64,000 bases of DNA from Candidatus Desulfarcum epimagneticum (GTDB lineage Bacteria > Desulfobacterota > Desulfobacteria > Desulfobacterales > CR-1). Both the position numbers and the translations under genes were made by a program. Numbering within the stretch: the first letter of the stretch is position 1; every line of letters begins with the position of its first letter. The notes beneath the pieces are model-generated. The model ran no database searches. It was not told where the DNA came from and worked only from the letters and a program-made list of their open reading frames with translations. Where the stretch lies: assembly GCA_900659855.1 (NCBI GenBank), contig CAACVI010000045.1, positions 219,174 to 283,173 of the forward strand. Reading direction: 5' to 3'. Positions 41,557 through 51,366 of the stretch are shown one piece after another.

Positions 41557-42224
41557 GCGCCGCCATCCTCATGGCCGGCCTCCCCGGCCCTGTAAATCTC
41601 ATCAAACAGCTCCCCGGGGTCGGAAAAGGTCCTGCCCCGTCTCAGCGCCCGGGCCACCATCTTTTCGGCCTCGGCCGGATGATGTCCCAGACGGCTGACC
41701 AGAACATCCACCACCTGTCTTCCCACACCTCCAATATCCGGCGCCCGCCTTCCCGCGTCCCCCAGGGCGGGGGGCGTTCCGGCGCCCGGCTCCGGCCCGT
41801 CCTCGGGAAGAAAGCGGCCCATCTTTCCGGATAAAGACGCGATGATCTTCTGCGCCGTCCTGGGCCCGACGCCCTTGAGCCGTCCGAGCGCTCCGGCGTC
41901 TTTGGTCTCAATGGCTTTGGCGATCTCCTGAATGGGCGCTCCCATGGCCTTGACGGCCTTCATGGGCCCGATGTCCGCCACAGAGATGAAGCGCTGAAAA
42001 AACTCCTTCTCAGCCTCCAGGTTAAAGCCGATGAGCGAGGGTTTCGGCTGGCCCTGGGTCTGATGCCAGTAGATATAAAAGGAGACCTCCCCGCCGATCT
42101 CCTTTTCTTTCACGCCCTCCATGACCACGCCGGGCAGCATGACCTCGTAGCCCACCTGTCCGGAGAGAATCAGCGCCCGGTCCTTTTCTTTTTTCAGCAG
42201 CTTTCCTTCAATATAACCAATCAT
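41553..42224 (-). CDS. ruvA: Holliday junction DNA-binding subunit
   Basis: RuvA binds the four-way junction and guides RuvB. The 223 residues start [20 protein letters not shown] (OB fold), followed by helix-hairpin-helix motifs ([17 protein letters not shown] and [20 protein letters not shown]) and a C-terminal RuvB-contact domain ([21 protein letters not shown]). A Gly/Pro-rich linker before the last domain is slightly longer than usual. It overlaps ruvB by 4 bases. Confidence 0.95.
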   Translation of the reverse strand: MIGYIEGKLLKKEKDRALILSGQVGYEVMLPGVVMEGVKEKEIGGEVSFYIYWHQTQGQPKPSLIGFNLEAEKEFFQRFISVADIGPMKAVKAMGAPIQEIAKAIETKDAGALGRLKGVGPRTAQKIIASLSGKMGRFLPEDGPEPGAGTPPALGDAGRRAPDIGGVGRQVVDVLVSRLGHHPAEAEKMVARALRRGRTFSDPGELFDEIYRAGEAGHEDGGA

Positions 42225-42344
42225 GTGTTCGAAATCCTGGAAATCAAAACGCCCCCGGCGGTTTTTTTCGGCCTACCATACGAGAAAAAAAATCAAATTT
42301 CAACACTAAAGTCAAAACGCCCCGGATCATGGACGGGGAGGGGC

Positions 42345-43340
42345 TCAACTTCCCCGGCCCCATCGCCTCAATATCTCTTCGGCGCACCGTCCGGCCTCGT
42401 TCAGGGCCCCCGGCGCCCGGTCCGGGATGTTTCCCGCCGGAATATTTTCAGGCGGGAGGGTTCCCGAAAGCCACGCCTCACAGGAGTCGGCCAGTCCGCC
42501 TTCCAAAAGCCCGTCCACGCTTTTTTGAATTTTGGACGACCTCTTTTTCCATTTCACCGGAATGATCCCCAGGCGGCATCCGGCGGCGAGGGCCTCATAG
42601 GCCATGGAGACGCTGTCCGCCGTGATCCAGGCCCGGAAGCTTTCGGCGCAGACCCGCTCCACCCAGCCCCGGGGGGTGTCTTTCCAGCTGAAAAAGACCG
42701 CGTTTTCAAACCGGCCGGCCAAAGCCGCCAGACCCTCTTCAGTTTCGGCCGGGGTTCGGGGGGAGGAGGAGACCGTCCATCGGACATGGGGCTCTTTTTC
42801 AAAAATATTTTCGATTCGCCGCAAAACGTCTCCGGAGTCCCACACATGGCTTTTGGGATCCGTTCCGCCGACCAGGACCAGCCCCCGGCCTTTGTCATGT
42901 TTTCCCGAAAGGCCCGGGCCGCATGGCGGTCCCTGGGTGAAAAAAATATTTTTCCCGGGCCGGGTCCCGTCGTGCGCGGGAACCAGGCAAAGGTCCATTT
43001 TTTTCCGGATGAAAAAATCCGGGGTCATGCACGTCACGGCCTTTGCCCGGCTTTTTCCCTTTAAATGAAGCATGGGGAGATGGGTGGAGGAGCCGGTCCC
43101 GATGATGATATCCGGAAACGCGCGCCCCTTAAGCCCCCCGGGCGGGGAAAAGCGCCCCGCCGCCAGCAGAAGAAAGGATTTGACGGTTTGAAACGCGCTT
43201 TTTTTCCGGACCCGGACGCGCGCCACATCCGTTTCAACGCGCCGGGAAAGGGCCCCGATGACCGCCAGGGTCTGCTTTTCATGGCCGGGCGTTCCGTCCA
43301 GGACCGACGCGATCCGCAGTTTTCGATTTTTTTTCGTCAT
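42345..43340 (-). CDS. ELM1/GtrOC1-family predicted glycosyltransferase
   Basis: This protein of 331 residues matches the ELM1 family, named for a mitochondrial fission factor but found in many proteobacteria near LPS genes. Landmarks are VLDGTPGHEKQTLAVIGAL, DIIIGTGSSTHLPMLHL, LVLVGGTDPKSHVWD and ITADSVSMAYEALAAG, a glycosyltransferase-B-like layout with a nucleotide-binding second half. The start at MTKKNRKLRIA overlaps the lpxK stop by 4 bases; the longer frame is not used. It probably glycosylates a lipid A or core precursor. Confidence 0.8.
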   Translation of the reverse strand: MTKKNRKLRIASVLDGTPGHEKQTLAVIGALSRRVETDVARVRVRKKSAFQTVKSFLLLAAGRFSPPGGLKGRAFPDIIIGTGSSTHLPMLHLKGKSRAKAVTCMTPDFFIRKKMDLCLVPAHDGTRPGKNIFFTQGPPCGPGLSGKHDKGRGLVLVGGTDPKSHVWDSGDVLRRIENIFEKEPHVRWTVSSSPRTPAETEEGLAALAGRFENAVFFSWKDTPRGWVERVCAESFRAWITADSVSMAYEALAAGCRLGIIPVKWKKRSSKIQKSVDGLLEGGLADSCEAWLSGTLPPENIPAGNIPDRAPGALNEAGRCAEEILRRWGRGS

Positions 43341-44500
43341 GGTTTTTTTCCAGGCGCGCGTCCGATTTTTTTCATGGCGGCCGCCAGACGCTTTTGAACA
43401 AAGCGCCTGAATTCCCCCTCGGCGGCGCCGAAGGAGATGTCCACGCCGATGACCGCCAGTTTTTCCCGCCAGGGCCCCCAATGGGAAATCCGGTGGGAGA
43501 TGCGGGCGTGGTCCTTTTCAGTCACGCAGATATAATCCGCGCCGGCGGCCCTCGCCGATTCCCGAATGTCCTCCAGCTCCCTGTCGGAGTAGCGGTGGTG
43601 ATCCGGAAATCCACGAAAATCCGCGATCTCGCACCCCAAACCCAAAAGCGTGTCGCGGAAATCCGAGTTGGAGGCGATGCCCGAAAAGGCGAGCGCCCGC
43701 CGGCCTTTTAAAAATCCCGGATCACGAAAACCCAGGTCGCCCTTCCCCCGGCCCATGACCCTCGGAACATGGGAGCAGGCGAACACGGGAAAAGGCGGCG
43801 GGCCGTCAAAACCGGCCCGTCTCCACAGATCCTTCGGGTCGGCCCCGGGCCCGTCAAGATTTTCAACCCGGGTGAACACCGCCGCGTGGGCCCGAAACAG
43901 GGAGGAGACCGGCTCCCTTAAAAATCCCCGGGGCAACATGCGCCGGTTCCCCAAAAAATGCCGGCCGTCGATCAAAACGATGTCCAGGTCCCGCTTTAAA
44001 TCCAGGCGCTGGAACCCGTCGTCGAAAATCGCCGCGTCCGCCCCGAACTCCCCGGCGGCCCGGACCCCTGAGTCAAACCGGTCCCGGCCCACCATGACCG
44101 GGACCCCGGAAAGCCGCCGGGCCATCATGAAAGGCTCGTCCCCGGAATCCTCCGGGGACATGAGAATCCGCGTCCCGTCGCTCGCCGCGCCCCCTGTTTT
44201 TTCCGCGCCGCCCCGGTATCCCCGGCTCAGGACCGCCGGTTTGAGGCCCATTTCCTGAACCAGGCCGGCCAGAAAAATCGTCATGGGGGTTTTGCCCGCG
44301 CCCCCGGCCGTGAGATTTCCCACCGAAATCGCGGCGCAGGGCAGGCGTTTGGACCGAAAAAGGCCCATGCGGAAACAAAACAGCCGCGACCGAACCCCGG
44401 CTCCGTAAAGCAGGGAAAGAAAAGACAGGGCTGCGGGCCAGAAAAAGCCCCCCTTTTCCCCGGACATGACGGCCTGGATGTGTTTCATGGTTTTATTCAT
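43337..44500 (-). CDS. lpxK: Tetraacyldisaccharide 4'-kinase
   Basis: LpxK phosphorylates the 4' position of the lipid A precursor at the inner membrane. The 387 residues begin with an amphipathic N-terminal helix, then ISVGNLTAGGAGKTPMTIFLA with a P-loop. RGYRGG, IFDDGFQRLDLKRDLDIVLID and LAFSGIASNSDF follow. All are typical. The gene is upstream of an ELM1-like gene with a 4-base overlap and is adjacent to the glycan locus. Confidence 0.95.
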   Translation of the reverse strand: MNKTMKHIQAVMSGEKGGFFWPAALSFLSLLYGAGVRSRLFCFRMGLFRSKRLPCAAISVGNLTAGGAGKTPMTIFLAGLVQEMGLKPAVLSRGYRGGAEKTGGAASDGTRILMSPEDSGDEPFMMARRLSGVPVMVGRDRFDSGVRAAGEFGADAAIFDDGFQRLDLKRDLDIVLIDGRHFLGNRRMLPRGFLREPVSSLFRAHAAVFTRVENLDGPGADPKDLWRRAGFDGPPPFPVFACSHVPRVMGRGKGDLGFRDPGFLKGRRALAFSGIASNSDFRDTLLGLGCEIADFRGFPDHHRYSDRELEDIRESARAAGADYICVTEKDHARISHRISHWGPWREKLAVIGVDISFGAAEGEFRRFVQKRLAAAMKKIGRAPGKKP

Positions 44501-44551
44501 GGGTTTTATTCGTCGCGCCGTGTGTTTTGGGTCCCGGGAAACATTGAATGA

Positions 44552-45559
44552 TCAAGGCGACCCTGTCGTTTTTTGTTTCTTTTTCTTCAAAGCCAAAGGC
44601 CCCTGGGGCGGGCCGAATCTTTTTCGTTTGAAGTCTTCGGCCATGGGAATCACATTCGGATAAACAAGGCCGATCATCTCCGTCGCCATGCGCAAAAAAT
44701 TCCAGTTGACAAACCACCAGCGAGCAAGATGCCACAGGCATTTGAAAGAAACGACCCGGTCATCGGCGCGGCGAAAGGCCGCCCGGAGGAAATCAGCGAA
44801 ACATCTCAATAACGGCAGACCGGGGCGTTTGGACTGTTTCGAATCGTGCCAGGCCGCCCGTTCCCGGGGCAGACGCATTGAGCGGGTGTATCTGTCCGGA
44901 CGCTCCCTCATTCGCAAAAGGGGCTCCCGGATTTGAATGAGCCTTCCGCATAAAGCAAGCTCCGCCAGCAGGGCCCGGTCCGCCCCGTGGTAACTTCCGT
45001 GCAAAAGCGATCCCTCCAGAAATTTCCGCCTGATCAAGCCGAAAAAATCGTTGCTTGGATGCTCGTTTAAAACAAGGGCCGCGAAACGCCGGGAGGGAGA
45101 CGACGAATCTGAGCCTTTCAAAGGGCTGTCATAGACTCCAAGACTTTTTCCCTTTTCATCTATGTATTCCACCCGGGACCGGCACAACGCCGCGTCCGGC
45201 GCCGCGTCGAGGGCCGCCACGCATTTTTCAAAAAAATCGGGGCAAAGGACATCGTCATGGGCGGCCCATTTGAAATACCGGCCTGAAGACGCCGCAAACA
45301 CCCGGTTGTAATTGGGAGCGGCCCCAAGATTGACTGAATTCCGAAGGCATAAAATTCGCCGGTCGCGTTTTTCGTAATCACGGCAGATTTCCCAGGTGGC
45401 GTCGGTGGAGGCGTTGTCGCATATGATAAGCTCAAAGTCCCCAAAGGTCTGGCCGAGAATAGAGTCCAGCGCATGGGAAATATGCTCTTCCCCGTTGTAA
45501 ACCGGCATGCCGACACTGACTTTCGGAGAGTTTTTTTTCGCCATTTTATCCTTTCTCAT
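44552..45559 (-). CDS. Family 2 glycosyltransferase
   Basis: This 335-residue enzyme has the GT-A pattern: VSVGMPVYNGEEHISHALDS, LIICDNASTDATWEIC, AAPNYNRVFAASSGRYFKWAAHDD with the DxD-like HDD, and a C-terminal hydrophobic segment. It transfers an unknown sugar. It is downstream of the two methyltransferase genes, same strand. Its last 17 or so residues are basic (LKKKKQKTTGSP at the end), perhaps a membrane contact. Confidence 0.88.
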   Translation of the reverse strand: MRKDKMAKKNSPKVSVGMPVYNGEEHISHALDSILGQTFGDFELIICDNASTDATWEICRDYEKRDRRILCLRNSVNLGAAPNYNRVFAASSGRYFKWAAHDDVLCPDFFEKCVAALDAAPDAALCRSRVEYIDEKGKSLGVYDSPLKGSDSSSPSRRFAALVLNEHPSNDFFGLIRRKFLEGSLLHGSYHGADRALLAELALCGRLIQIREPLLRMRERPDRYTRSMRLPRERAAWHDSKQSKRPGLPLLRCFADFLRAAFRRADDRVVSFKCLWHLARWWFVNWNFLRMATEMIGLVYPNVIPMAEDFKRKRFGPPQGPLALKKKKQKTTGSP

Positions 45560-45571
45560 TTTTTAAGGGCG

Positions 45572-46777
45572 TCAAAGCGCGATCAGCTCAGGCGAAAGCC
45601 CCATGTCATCAAGCCGGGCCGATATTTCATCGCAGTAGATTGGGTTCATGACCACCACACAATCCGGACGGTATTTTGTCAAAAAATCCGGACCCACAAT
45701 CTTTTGACCGCTTCCGGGCATATGGTGATTTTGCTTGAACGGGTTTATATCCACCACAAATTCAATGAGTTTTCCCGCGTTCACCGAATGCAGGAAAGCG
45801 GCGGCTTTGGAGCCGGCCCCCCATAAAACGGTTTTTTTCTGATTCGCGTTGTTTTCGCCTGTTTTCTTCTCCCAAAACAAACGCTTTTCCGTGAATTTTA
45901 CATGAAATGATCGCGTCCAGCTCCTCAACGGATGGATCTGTTCTTCTGTGGGAAACACGCCCCTGGAAACGCCGCTCCCGGGTTTCGCCGTCAGGCCGAT
46001 GTATTGCCCGCCATACAAAGAGGCGATATCCAGCGTCTCAAAACCGGCGTTTTCAAACAGGAATGAAAGGGAGCGGGGGGAAAAGTATGAGCAATGCTCA
46101 TAGTAAACGTCTTCAAAGGCGCAGTACCTGAAAATTCTGGAGGCGTCCGGAACCATGAAAAAAACAACAGCACGGTCCGAATGATCCAAAGACTTTTTGA
46201 GCATGGACAAAAAAACCAGGGGATCGACGATGTGCTCCAGGGTCATTTTGCAGATCAAAAAATCCGCGTCCACATCCGAATATTTTTCAGAGTAAAAATC
46301 CCTGACAAAAACGATCCTTCGGTTTTTTTCCTCATCCCCGGCGCAAGGGGTCCATGCCGGATCAAAGCCCACCCCTTCATTTCCGCCCATTTCGCACATC
46401 ATTTTAAGAAACTCGCCTTTTCCGCAGCCGATTTCCAAAATTTTTTTGCCTCTCAACTCATAGGCTTTGATCAACTCCCCGGCCAGGTCGGCATGAAATT
46501 CGTTAAACTCACGGGAAAAACCCTGGGACCCGTCATACATGGGGGAATATTCCACCAGGGCCTCATTAAAGCAGACGTTATAGATCAGGCCGCAGTCATG
46601 GCAAAAACCCAGGGAAATATCCCCTTTTGCGCAGTCAAAGGCCAAGGCCCTGGTTTCCAGGCGGACGCAGGTGTTTGCCGGGACGGATTTCGCATGGTAA
46701 AACACATCCACAGCCCTCCGGCCGCAACCCGGGCATTTGTCCCGGCGAATTTCATTTTTAAAACCTTTTGTCATCAT
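45572..46777 (-). CDS. SAM-dependent C-methyltransferase, sugar type (second)
   Basis: This protein of 401 residues has an N-terminal zinc-binding region (CPGCG, then CHDCGLIYN), a SAM-binding domain (GKKILEIGCGKGEFLKMM, DFLICKMTLEHIVDP) and a C-terminal Rossmann-like domain (TVLWGAGSKAAAFLHS, EFVVDINPFKQNHHMPG). This three-domain design is that of sugar C-methyltransferases such as TylC3 and NovU, which methylate a keto-sugar carbon. Its neighbour, with 4 bases overlap, has the same design, so two methylations or two branches are possible. Confidence 0.85.
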   Translation of the reverse strand: MMTKGFKNEIRRDKCPGCGRRAVDVFYHAKSVPANTCVRLETRALAFDCAKGDISLGFCHDCGLIYNVCFNEALVEYSPMYDGSQGFSREFNEFHADLAGELIKAYELRGKKILEIGCGKGEFLKMMCEMGGNEGVGFDPAWTPCAGDEEKNRRIVFVRDFYSEKYSDVDADFLICKMTLEHIVDPLVFLSMLKKSLDHSDRAVVFFMVPDASRIFRYCAFEDVYYEHCSYFSPRSLSFLFENAGFETLDIASLYGGQYIGLTAKPGSGVSRGVFPTEEQIHPLRSWTRSFHVKFTEKRLFWEKKTGENNANQKKTVLWGAGSKAAAFLHSVNAGKLIEFVVDINPFKQNHHMPGSGQKIVGPDFLTKYRPDCVVVMNPIYCDEISARLDDMGLSPELIAL

Positions 46778-48009
46778 ATGACGCGCAATTCAGGAATGGG
46801 AATGATAAAGCGCCCCCCGCTTCGTCTGTAGGGCTCCTGTTGAGCCAGAATCTCATCCGCCAGATTCCATGCCAGAAGCAACACGTAGTCCGGCATATCT
46901 TCCATCAGGCGACGGGTTGAAAAAACAGGCAAATGGTTGCCGCCCATGTAAAGCCCATGCTTAAAAGGCTGCGCGTCCACAATGTATTCCAAAAAATTTT
47001 GTCCGATTCCGCAATAGGATAAGAGGGTGGCGGCTTTGGCCGCCGCGCCGTAGCCGACTATTTTTTTGCCTTTGTTTTTAAGGCCCCGCAGCATATCCAC
47101 CAGGTCTTTTCGCAGGCTTCGGGCCCTGGCGGCAAATGAGCGATAGAAATCCATGTCATGGATTCCCAGGGAATCTTCCCGCTCCAGCATGGATATCACG
47201 GAATCATCTGGATTTTCGCGCGGCTCGACATAAAGCCTCACAGAGCCCCCGTGAACCGGGATTCTTTTGATATGGCTCAAAAAAAGAGAATGCGCTCTGA
47301 AAAGCCGGTCCAGGGCCGTGGCCGAAAAATAACACAGATGCTGGTGGTAAACCGTGTCGAATTCGCAGCCCTCAATCATGTCCGCCAGATACGGAACTTC
47401 AATGACCGCCATGCCTTCGTCTTTCAAAACGACCGATATGCCCTCCACAAAGCCGTTCAGATCCGCCACATGGGCCAGCACATTGTTTGCGATGACCACA
47501 TCCGCAAGGCTCCCTTCTTTCGCGAGGCGGCGGGCGAACCTTTTATCGAAAAAAACGTTATGGGTGGGAATCCCGGCTTTCATGGCGGCCATGGCCGGGG
47601 GTTTCGCCGGGTCGATTCCCATGACCGGGATCCCCCGCTCCCTGAAATTTTTCAGCATATAACCGTCATTGCTTGCGATTTCCAGCGCCAGGCTTTTCGC
47701 ATGGAGTTTGCGGGACGCCATGATCTCTGTGGCGTTTTTTCGGGAATGCGCCAGATAGCTTTCCGATGACGAAGAAAAATAGGGGTACCTTTGGGCGAAC
47801 AGGATCTCAGGCGACACCGTCTCCGTGATCTGAACCAGGTAGCAGCGGGGACAAAACGCCAGTTCCAGGGGCGCCTCAGGCTCTTTCTGCCCCAACTCAT
47901 CGGCGCTCAAAAGGCGGTCCGCCAAAGGTGTTTTCCCAAAAGACATAATCAGGAAAAGCCCGTCGTTTGCGCATAAACGGCATGGTTTGAAAATTTTTTC
48001 GCCGGTCAT
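46774..48009 (-). CDS. SAM-dependent C-methyltransferase, sugar type (first)
   Basis: This 411-residue protein has the same layout as its neighbour: CRLCANDGLFLIMSFGKTPLADRLL with zinc-binding Cys (also CPRCYLVQ), a SAM-binding core (KSLALEIASNDGYMLKNF), VIEVPYLADMIEGCEFDTVYHQHLCYF with the catalytic-region His residues typical of TylC3/NovU, and a C-terminal Rossmann domain (KIVGYGAAAKAATLLSYC). It adds a methyl branch to a nucleotide-linked keto sugar. Its start overlaps the epimerase gene by 4 bases. Confidence 0.88.
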   Translation of the reverse strand: MTGEKIFKPCRLCANDGLFLIMSFGKTPLADRLLSADELGQKEPEAPLELAFCPRCYLVQITETVSPEILFAQRYPYFSSSSESYLAHSRKNATEIMASRKLHAKSLALEIASNDGYMLKNFRERGIPVMGIDPAKPPAMAAMKAGIPTHNVFFDKRFARRLAKEGSLADVVIANNVLAHVADLNGFVEGISVVLKDEGMAVIEVPYLADMIEGCEFDTVYHQHLCYFSATALDRLFRAHSLFLSHIKRIPVHGGSVRLYVEPRENPDDSVISMLEREDSLGIHDMDFYRSFAARARSLRKDLVDMLRGLKNKGKKIVGYGAAAKAATLLSYCGIGQNFLEYIVDAQPFKHGLYMGGNHLPVFSTRRLMEDMPDYVLLLAWNLADEILAQQEPYRRSGGRFIIPIPELRVI

Positions 48010-49055
48010 GGTCCTAATGTTTTTGATTCCCGCTGTTTAAACCGAAGCCGTTTGTCCAAAACGCCCTCGCGGATCAACATGTGGATATGATCGATTCGTT
48101 TGTAGCGCGGCCCTTCAAAATCATCCGGGGAGAGCGTGTTTTTCCGATATGCGTCCAGAAGCTGGCGGGCGCCTTTTGCCAAGGTCCATTCTGTTTTAAA
48201 ACGCGGCAGCGCCGCGAAGATTTTATCGCAATTGACCCGGTAACACCGGATGTCTTCCAAAGCCCCGTCCGCGAAAATGATTTCCGAGCCCGGCGCCGTG
48301 TCCCTGACCAGTCGGGCCGCCGCCAGGATCTGATAATTTTCCCGGGTTTCCCCCACATTGAACGCCTGGCCGCGAACGGACTCCAAAGGGACGCTCAAAA
48401 CAGCCGCGAACGCCCGGGCGATATCCTCCACATGGACGAAAGGGCGCCAGGCGTTTCCTTTGCTTTTGAGATACACTTTTTTTGTGGAAAACGCCCACGC
48501 CATGAGGTTGTTCAGCGCCAGATCAAAACGGATGCGGGGCGAAAATCCGTAAGCTGTCGCGTTTCTTAAAAAAACCGGACAAAAATCAGGCCCCTCAAGC
48601 CTTTTGATTTCTTTTTCCGCCAAAACCTTTGACCTGGCGTAGGGGGTGACCGGCTCCAGGGTGTCTGTCTCTTTCACAAATTCGCCGTCTTTCGCTCCAT
48701 AAACGCTGCAGGATGAAGAAAAAACAAAACGCCTGACCCCCGCCTCCCTGGCCATTTGAGCCAGACGGACGGAGGATTTAAAATTGATCTCCCATGTCAG
48801 CTCCGGATCCAGATCGCCAAGGGGGTCATTGGACAGGCCGGCGAGATGAATCACCGCCTCAAACCCCCTCAAATCGGACAAACGGGCGTCCCGGATATCC
48901 ATCTTCTTGTGGGGAATGTCCAGGGGAGGCTCGCCAAACGAGCACCCGGCAAAAAAATCCGCGTCCATCCCCTCGGTTTCATGCCCCTGGGATATGAGCA
49001 GGGGAACCAGCGCCGTCCCGACATAGCCCCTGTGTCCGGTCACCAAAACCCTCAT
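48006..49055 (-). CDS. NAD-dependent nucleotide-sugar epimerase/dehydratase
   Basis: This 349-residue enzyme is an extended short-chain dehydrogenase: MRVLVTGHRGYVGTALVPLL (NAD-binding), AVIHLAGLSNDPLGDLDPEL, VFSSSCSVYGAKDGEF and the catalytic TPYARSKVLAEK with Tyr and Lys. It could form the 4-keto or epimerised CDP-sugar needed by the C-methyltransferases; no other dehydratase is in the locus. It follows the cytidylyltransferase gene by 3 bases. Confidence 0.88.
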   Translation of the reverse strand: MRVLVTGHRGYVGTALVPLLISQGHETEGMDADFFAGCSFGEPPLDIPHKKMDIRDARLSDLRGFEAVIHLAGLSNDPLGDLDPELTWEINFKSSVRLAQMAREAGVRRFVFSSSCSVYGAKDGEFVKETDTLEPVTPYARSKVLAEKEIKRLEGPDFCPVFLRNATAYGFSPRIRFDLALNNLMAWAFSTKKVYLKSKGNAWRPFVHVEDIARAFAAVLSVPLESVRGQAFNVGETRENYQILAAARLVRDTAPGSEIIFADGALEDIRCYRVNCDKIFAALPRFKTEWTLAKGARQLLDAYRKNTLSPDDFEGPRYKRIDHIHMLIREGVLDKRLRFKQRESKTLGP

Positions 49056-49058
49056 CCG

Positions 49059-49775
49059 TCAGCTCCAGACTTTCCAGGGAGGATTTTTCTTTTGCCACAT
49101 ATTTTCAAGAAAGGCATGGTCTTTGAGCGTGTCCATTGAATGCCAGAAAGAGCGGTGGCGGTAGGCCATCAACTGTCCATCCATCGCGAGATTTTCCATG
49201 GGCCGGCTCTCCCATGACATGTCATGGCCTTCGATGTAGTCCAGCGCGGCCGGCTCCAGAACAAAAAACGCGCCGTTGATCCAGACATCGGGCATTTTGG
49301 GTTTCTCGCGAAAACCGGCCACCCGGTCTCCTTGAAGGGTCAAATGCCCGAACATGGACTGAAAAGGCACGGCGGTGACAGTGGCCGGCCTGCCGTGAGA
49401 ACGATGAAAATCCACAAGCTGTCTTAAATCGATATCCGCAAGGCCGTCGCACCAGGTCAGCATAAACGTCCGGTCTCCCACAAAGGGGGCCAGACGTTTG
49501 ATTCTTTCGCCCGTCCGGGAATCGCCTCCGGTGTCCGCCCGAATGATGGACCACCCCTTTCGCTTAAAACACCGTCTTTCAGAAAGCGCCTGTTCAATCA
49601 TCTCTCCCCGATGCCCGGTGGCGATGACAAAATCCTTGAATCCATAATGAGAATACCCCATCATGATATGCCATATGATGGGCTTTCCCCCGATTTCAAC
49701 CAATGCCTTGGGAAGACTTTCACCCCGCTTCCCAAGACGCGTTCCCTTCCCCCCCGCGAGGATTGCTGTTTTCAT
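49059..49775 (-). CDS. rfbF: Glucose-1-phosphate cytidylyltransferase-like nucleotidyltransferase
   Basis: This protein of 238 residues makes CDP-glucose from glucose-1-phosphate and CTP, if the resemblance to RfbF holds. KTAILAGGKGTRLGKRGESLPKALVEIGGKPIIWHIM is the nucleotide-binding start region; MLTWCDGLADIDLRQLVDFH carries the metal-binding Asp, and WINGAFFVLEPAALDYIEG the sugar-side loop. It is the first gene of the leftward branch and divergent from the flippase. Confidence 0.85.
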   Translation of the reverse strand: MKTAILAGGKGTRLGKRGESLPKALVEIGGKPIIWHIMMGYSHYGFKDFVIATGHRGEMIEQALSERRCFKRKGWSIIRADTGGDSRTGERIKRLAPFVGDRTFMLTWCDGLADIDLRQLVDFHRSHGRPATVTAVPFQSMFGHLTLQGDRVAGFREKPKMPDVWINGAFFVLEPAALDYIEGHDMSWESRPMENLAMDGQLMAYRHRSFWHSMDTLKDHAFLENMWQKKNPPWKVWS

Positions 49776-49870
49776 ATTGTTTTTTTAGTGGTATAATCCT
49801 TAAAAACAGGCGCGTGGCCCAAACCGTTTTTAAATGAATCACCATACCCGCTTTCAATGGATATTGCAAC

Positions 49871-51355
49871 ATGAATGACCCAAAAAATAACATTCCGATT
49901 TCAGGAAAAGGAATCGCCTCTGTGGCGAAAAATTCCCTTCATCTTTTTTCAGGATTCGGAATCGTCAAACTCGCCCGATTTTTTTACCTGCTCATCCTGG
50001 CGCGGACGCTCGGCGCCGAGCTGTACGGCATTTTCGGGTACGCCACTTCCTGGTATATGGCTTTCCTGGGCGCCACAGGCCTGGGCCTGGGGCAGGTCAT
50101 GGCAAAGGAAGTGGGGGCCGACCCCAAAAAAGGAGGCGAAACGGTCCGGCTGGCCTGGTCCGTCCGGGCCGCCGTCTCCCTGGTCGCGGCGCTGATCTGC
50201 GGGGCCTCGGCTCTTTTTATGGAGAAAAACCCGGACGTGGCCCGAGTGATGCTGATCTTTTCAGCGGCGCTTCCGGGAAGGGCCATATCCATCTGGGCGG
50301 ATTCCGCCTTCAACGCCTACGAAAAAAACCAGTATTTCTTAAGGCAGCAGTCTGTGTTTCGCCTTTTGGAGTTCACATCCGGCGCCGTTTTTCTCCTGGC
50401 CGGCGGGAAACTTTCAGCGATCGCTTTCATACACGCCGTTTCCTGGTGGGCCCAGGGGGTTTTCAGCCTGAGGCTTTTAAAAAACCGGGTGGCGCCCATC
50501 CCCCTGGCGCCGGTTTTCAAAGGCGCGGGAAAACTGATATCCAAAGGGCTCCCGGTGGGCCTGGCCGCGGCCATGTCCATGTGGGCCTACCAGGGAATAC
50601 TGGTCCTTTTTCGTTTCCTGAACAGCCACCAGGCGGATATGGGCCAGCTTGTCATGGTTGTCCAGATACTTTTCATCATGCTGCATACCAACGGATTGTT
50701 TTTCAAAGCCTCCATTCCGGCTTTAAGCCGCTCCTCAAAAAGAAAAGACAGCCGCGATATTTTCTTTTGCGAAACCGTGTGCAGGGCCGCCATTGTTTTT
50801 GGAACCGCCGGGGGAATCATCGCCCTGGCCTGGGGCCCCTGGATGATCGCCGCTGTTTTCGGACCTGAATACGCCCATGCGGGAGAATTGATCAAAACCG
50901 CCATATGGATTGTGATTCCGGGAAGCTGCGCCGCCGCTTTCAGGAGCGTTCTTCTGGCCGGATCCCGCTATGGCCGCATCCTGGCCGGGGCCGCCATCGG
51001 CGCCGCCGTGTTCACCGGGTCCATGTTTTTGCTCGCGCCGAAAATGGGCGCCGCGGGAGCCGTCTGGGCCATGGCCGCCGGAAGGGTCGCGGCTTTCCTG
51101 TCCCTGGGAGCCGCGCTTTTTTCCCTTGAAAAAATCAATGTACGATTCGCCTTGATTAAGCCTTGCCTGGCGGCCTTTTTCTCTGTTATGGTGTTTTTCA
51201 TCCTGCGGCCCTTGAGCGCTTCCCTGGCCGTTTTTTCAGCCCTCGGGGCCTTGCTCGCGGGCGTTGTTTTCTTTTGCGGCATTTCGGCCGAAGAGAAGGA
51301 AATCATCTATCTGACGGCCAAAGCGATCCAGACAAGAAAACGAGTGGAGACATAA
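49871..51355 (+). CDS. Oligosaccharide flippase (Wzx-type, MATE/MVF fold)
   Basis: This 494-residue protein has about twelve to fourteen membrane helices and the N-terminal pattern of polysaccharide transporters (VAKNSLHLFSGFGIVKLARFFYLLILARTLGAELYGIFGYA region). It would flip a lipid-linked sugar chain across the inner membrane. The ATG opens the rightward half of the locus, 95 bases from the divergent cytidylyltransferase gene, so both promoters lie in that gap. A radical SAM gene begins 11 bases after its stop. Confidence 0.9.
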   Translation: MNDPKNNIPISGKGIASVAKNSLHLFSGFGIVKLARFFYLLILARTLGAELYGIFGYATSWYMAFLGATGLGLGQVMAKEVGADPKKGGETVRLAWSVRAAVSLVAALICGASALFMEKNPDVARVMLIFSAALPGRAISIWADSAFNAYEKNQYFLRQQSVFRLLEFTSGAVFLLAGGKLSAIAFIHAVSWWAQGVFSLRLLKNRVAPIPLAPVFKGAGKLISKGLPVGLAAAMSMWAYQGILVLFRFLNSHQADMGQLVMVVQILFIMLHTNGLFFKASIPALSRSSKRKDSRDIFFCETVCRAAIVFGTAGGIIALAWGPWMIAAVFGPEYAHAGELIKTAIWIVIPGSCAAAFRSVLLAGSRYGRILAGAAIGAAVFTGSMFLLAPKMGAAGAVWAMAAGRVAAFLSLGAALFSLEKINVRFALIKPCLAAFFSVMVFFILRPLSASLAVFSALGALLAGVVFFCGISAEEKEIIYLTAKAIQTRKRVET

Positions 51356-51366
51356 AAAACCGGAAA

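Noticed and set aside
51163..51366. N-terminal extension of radical SAM protein 1 by 68 codons
   Set aside because: The extra codons overlap the flippase coding region in another frame and do not match radical SAM proteins; the start at 51367 is normal.
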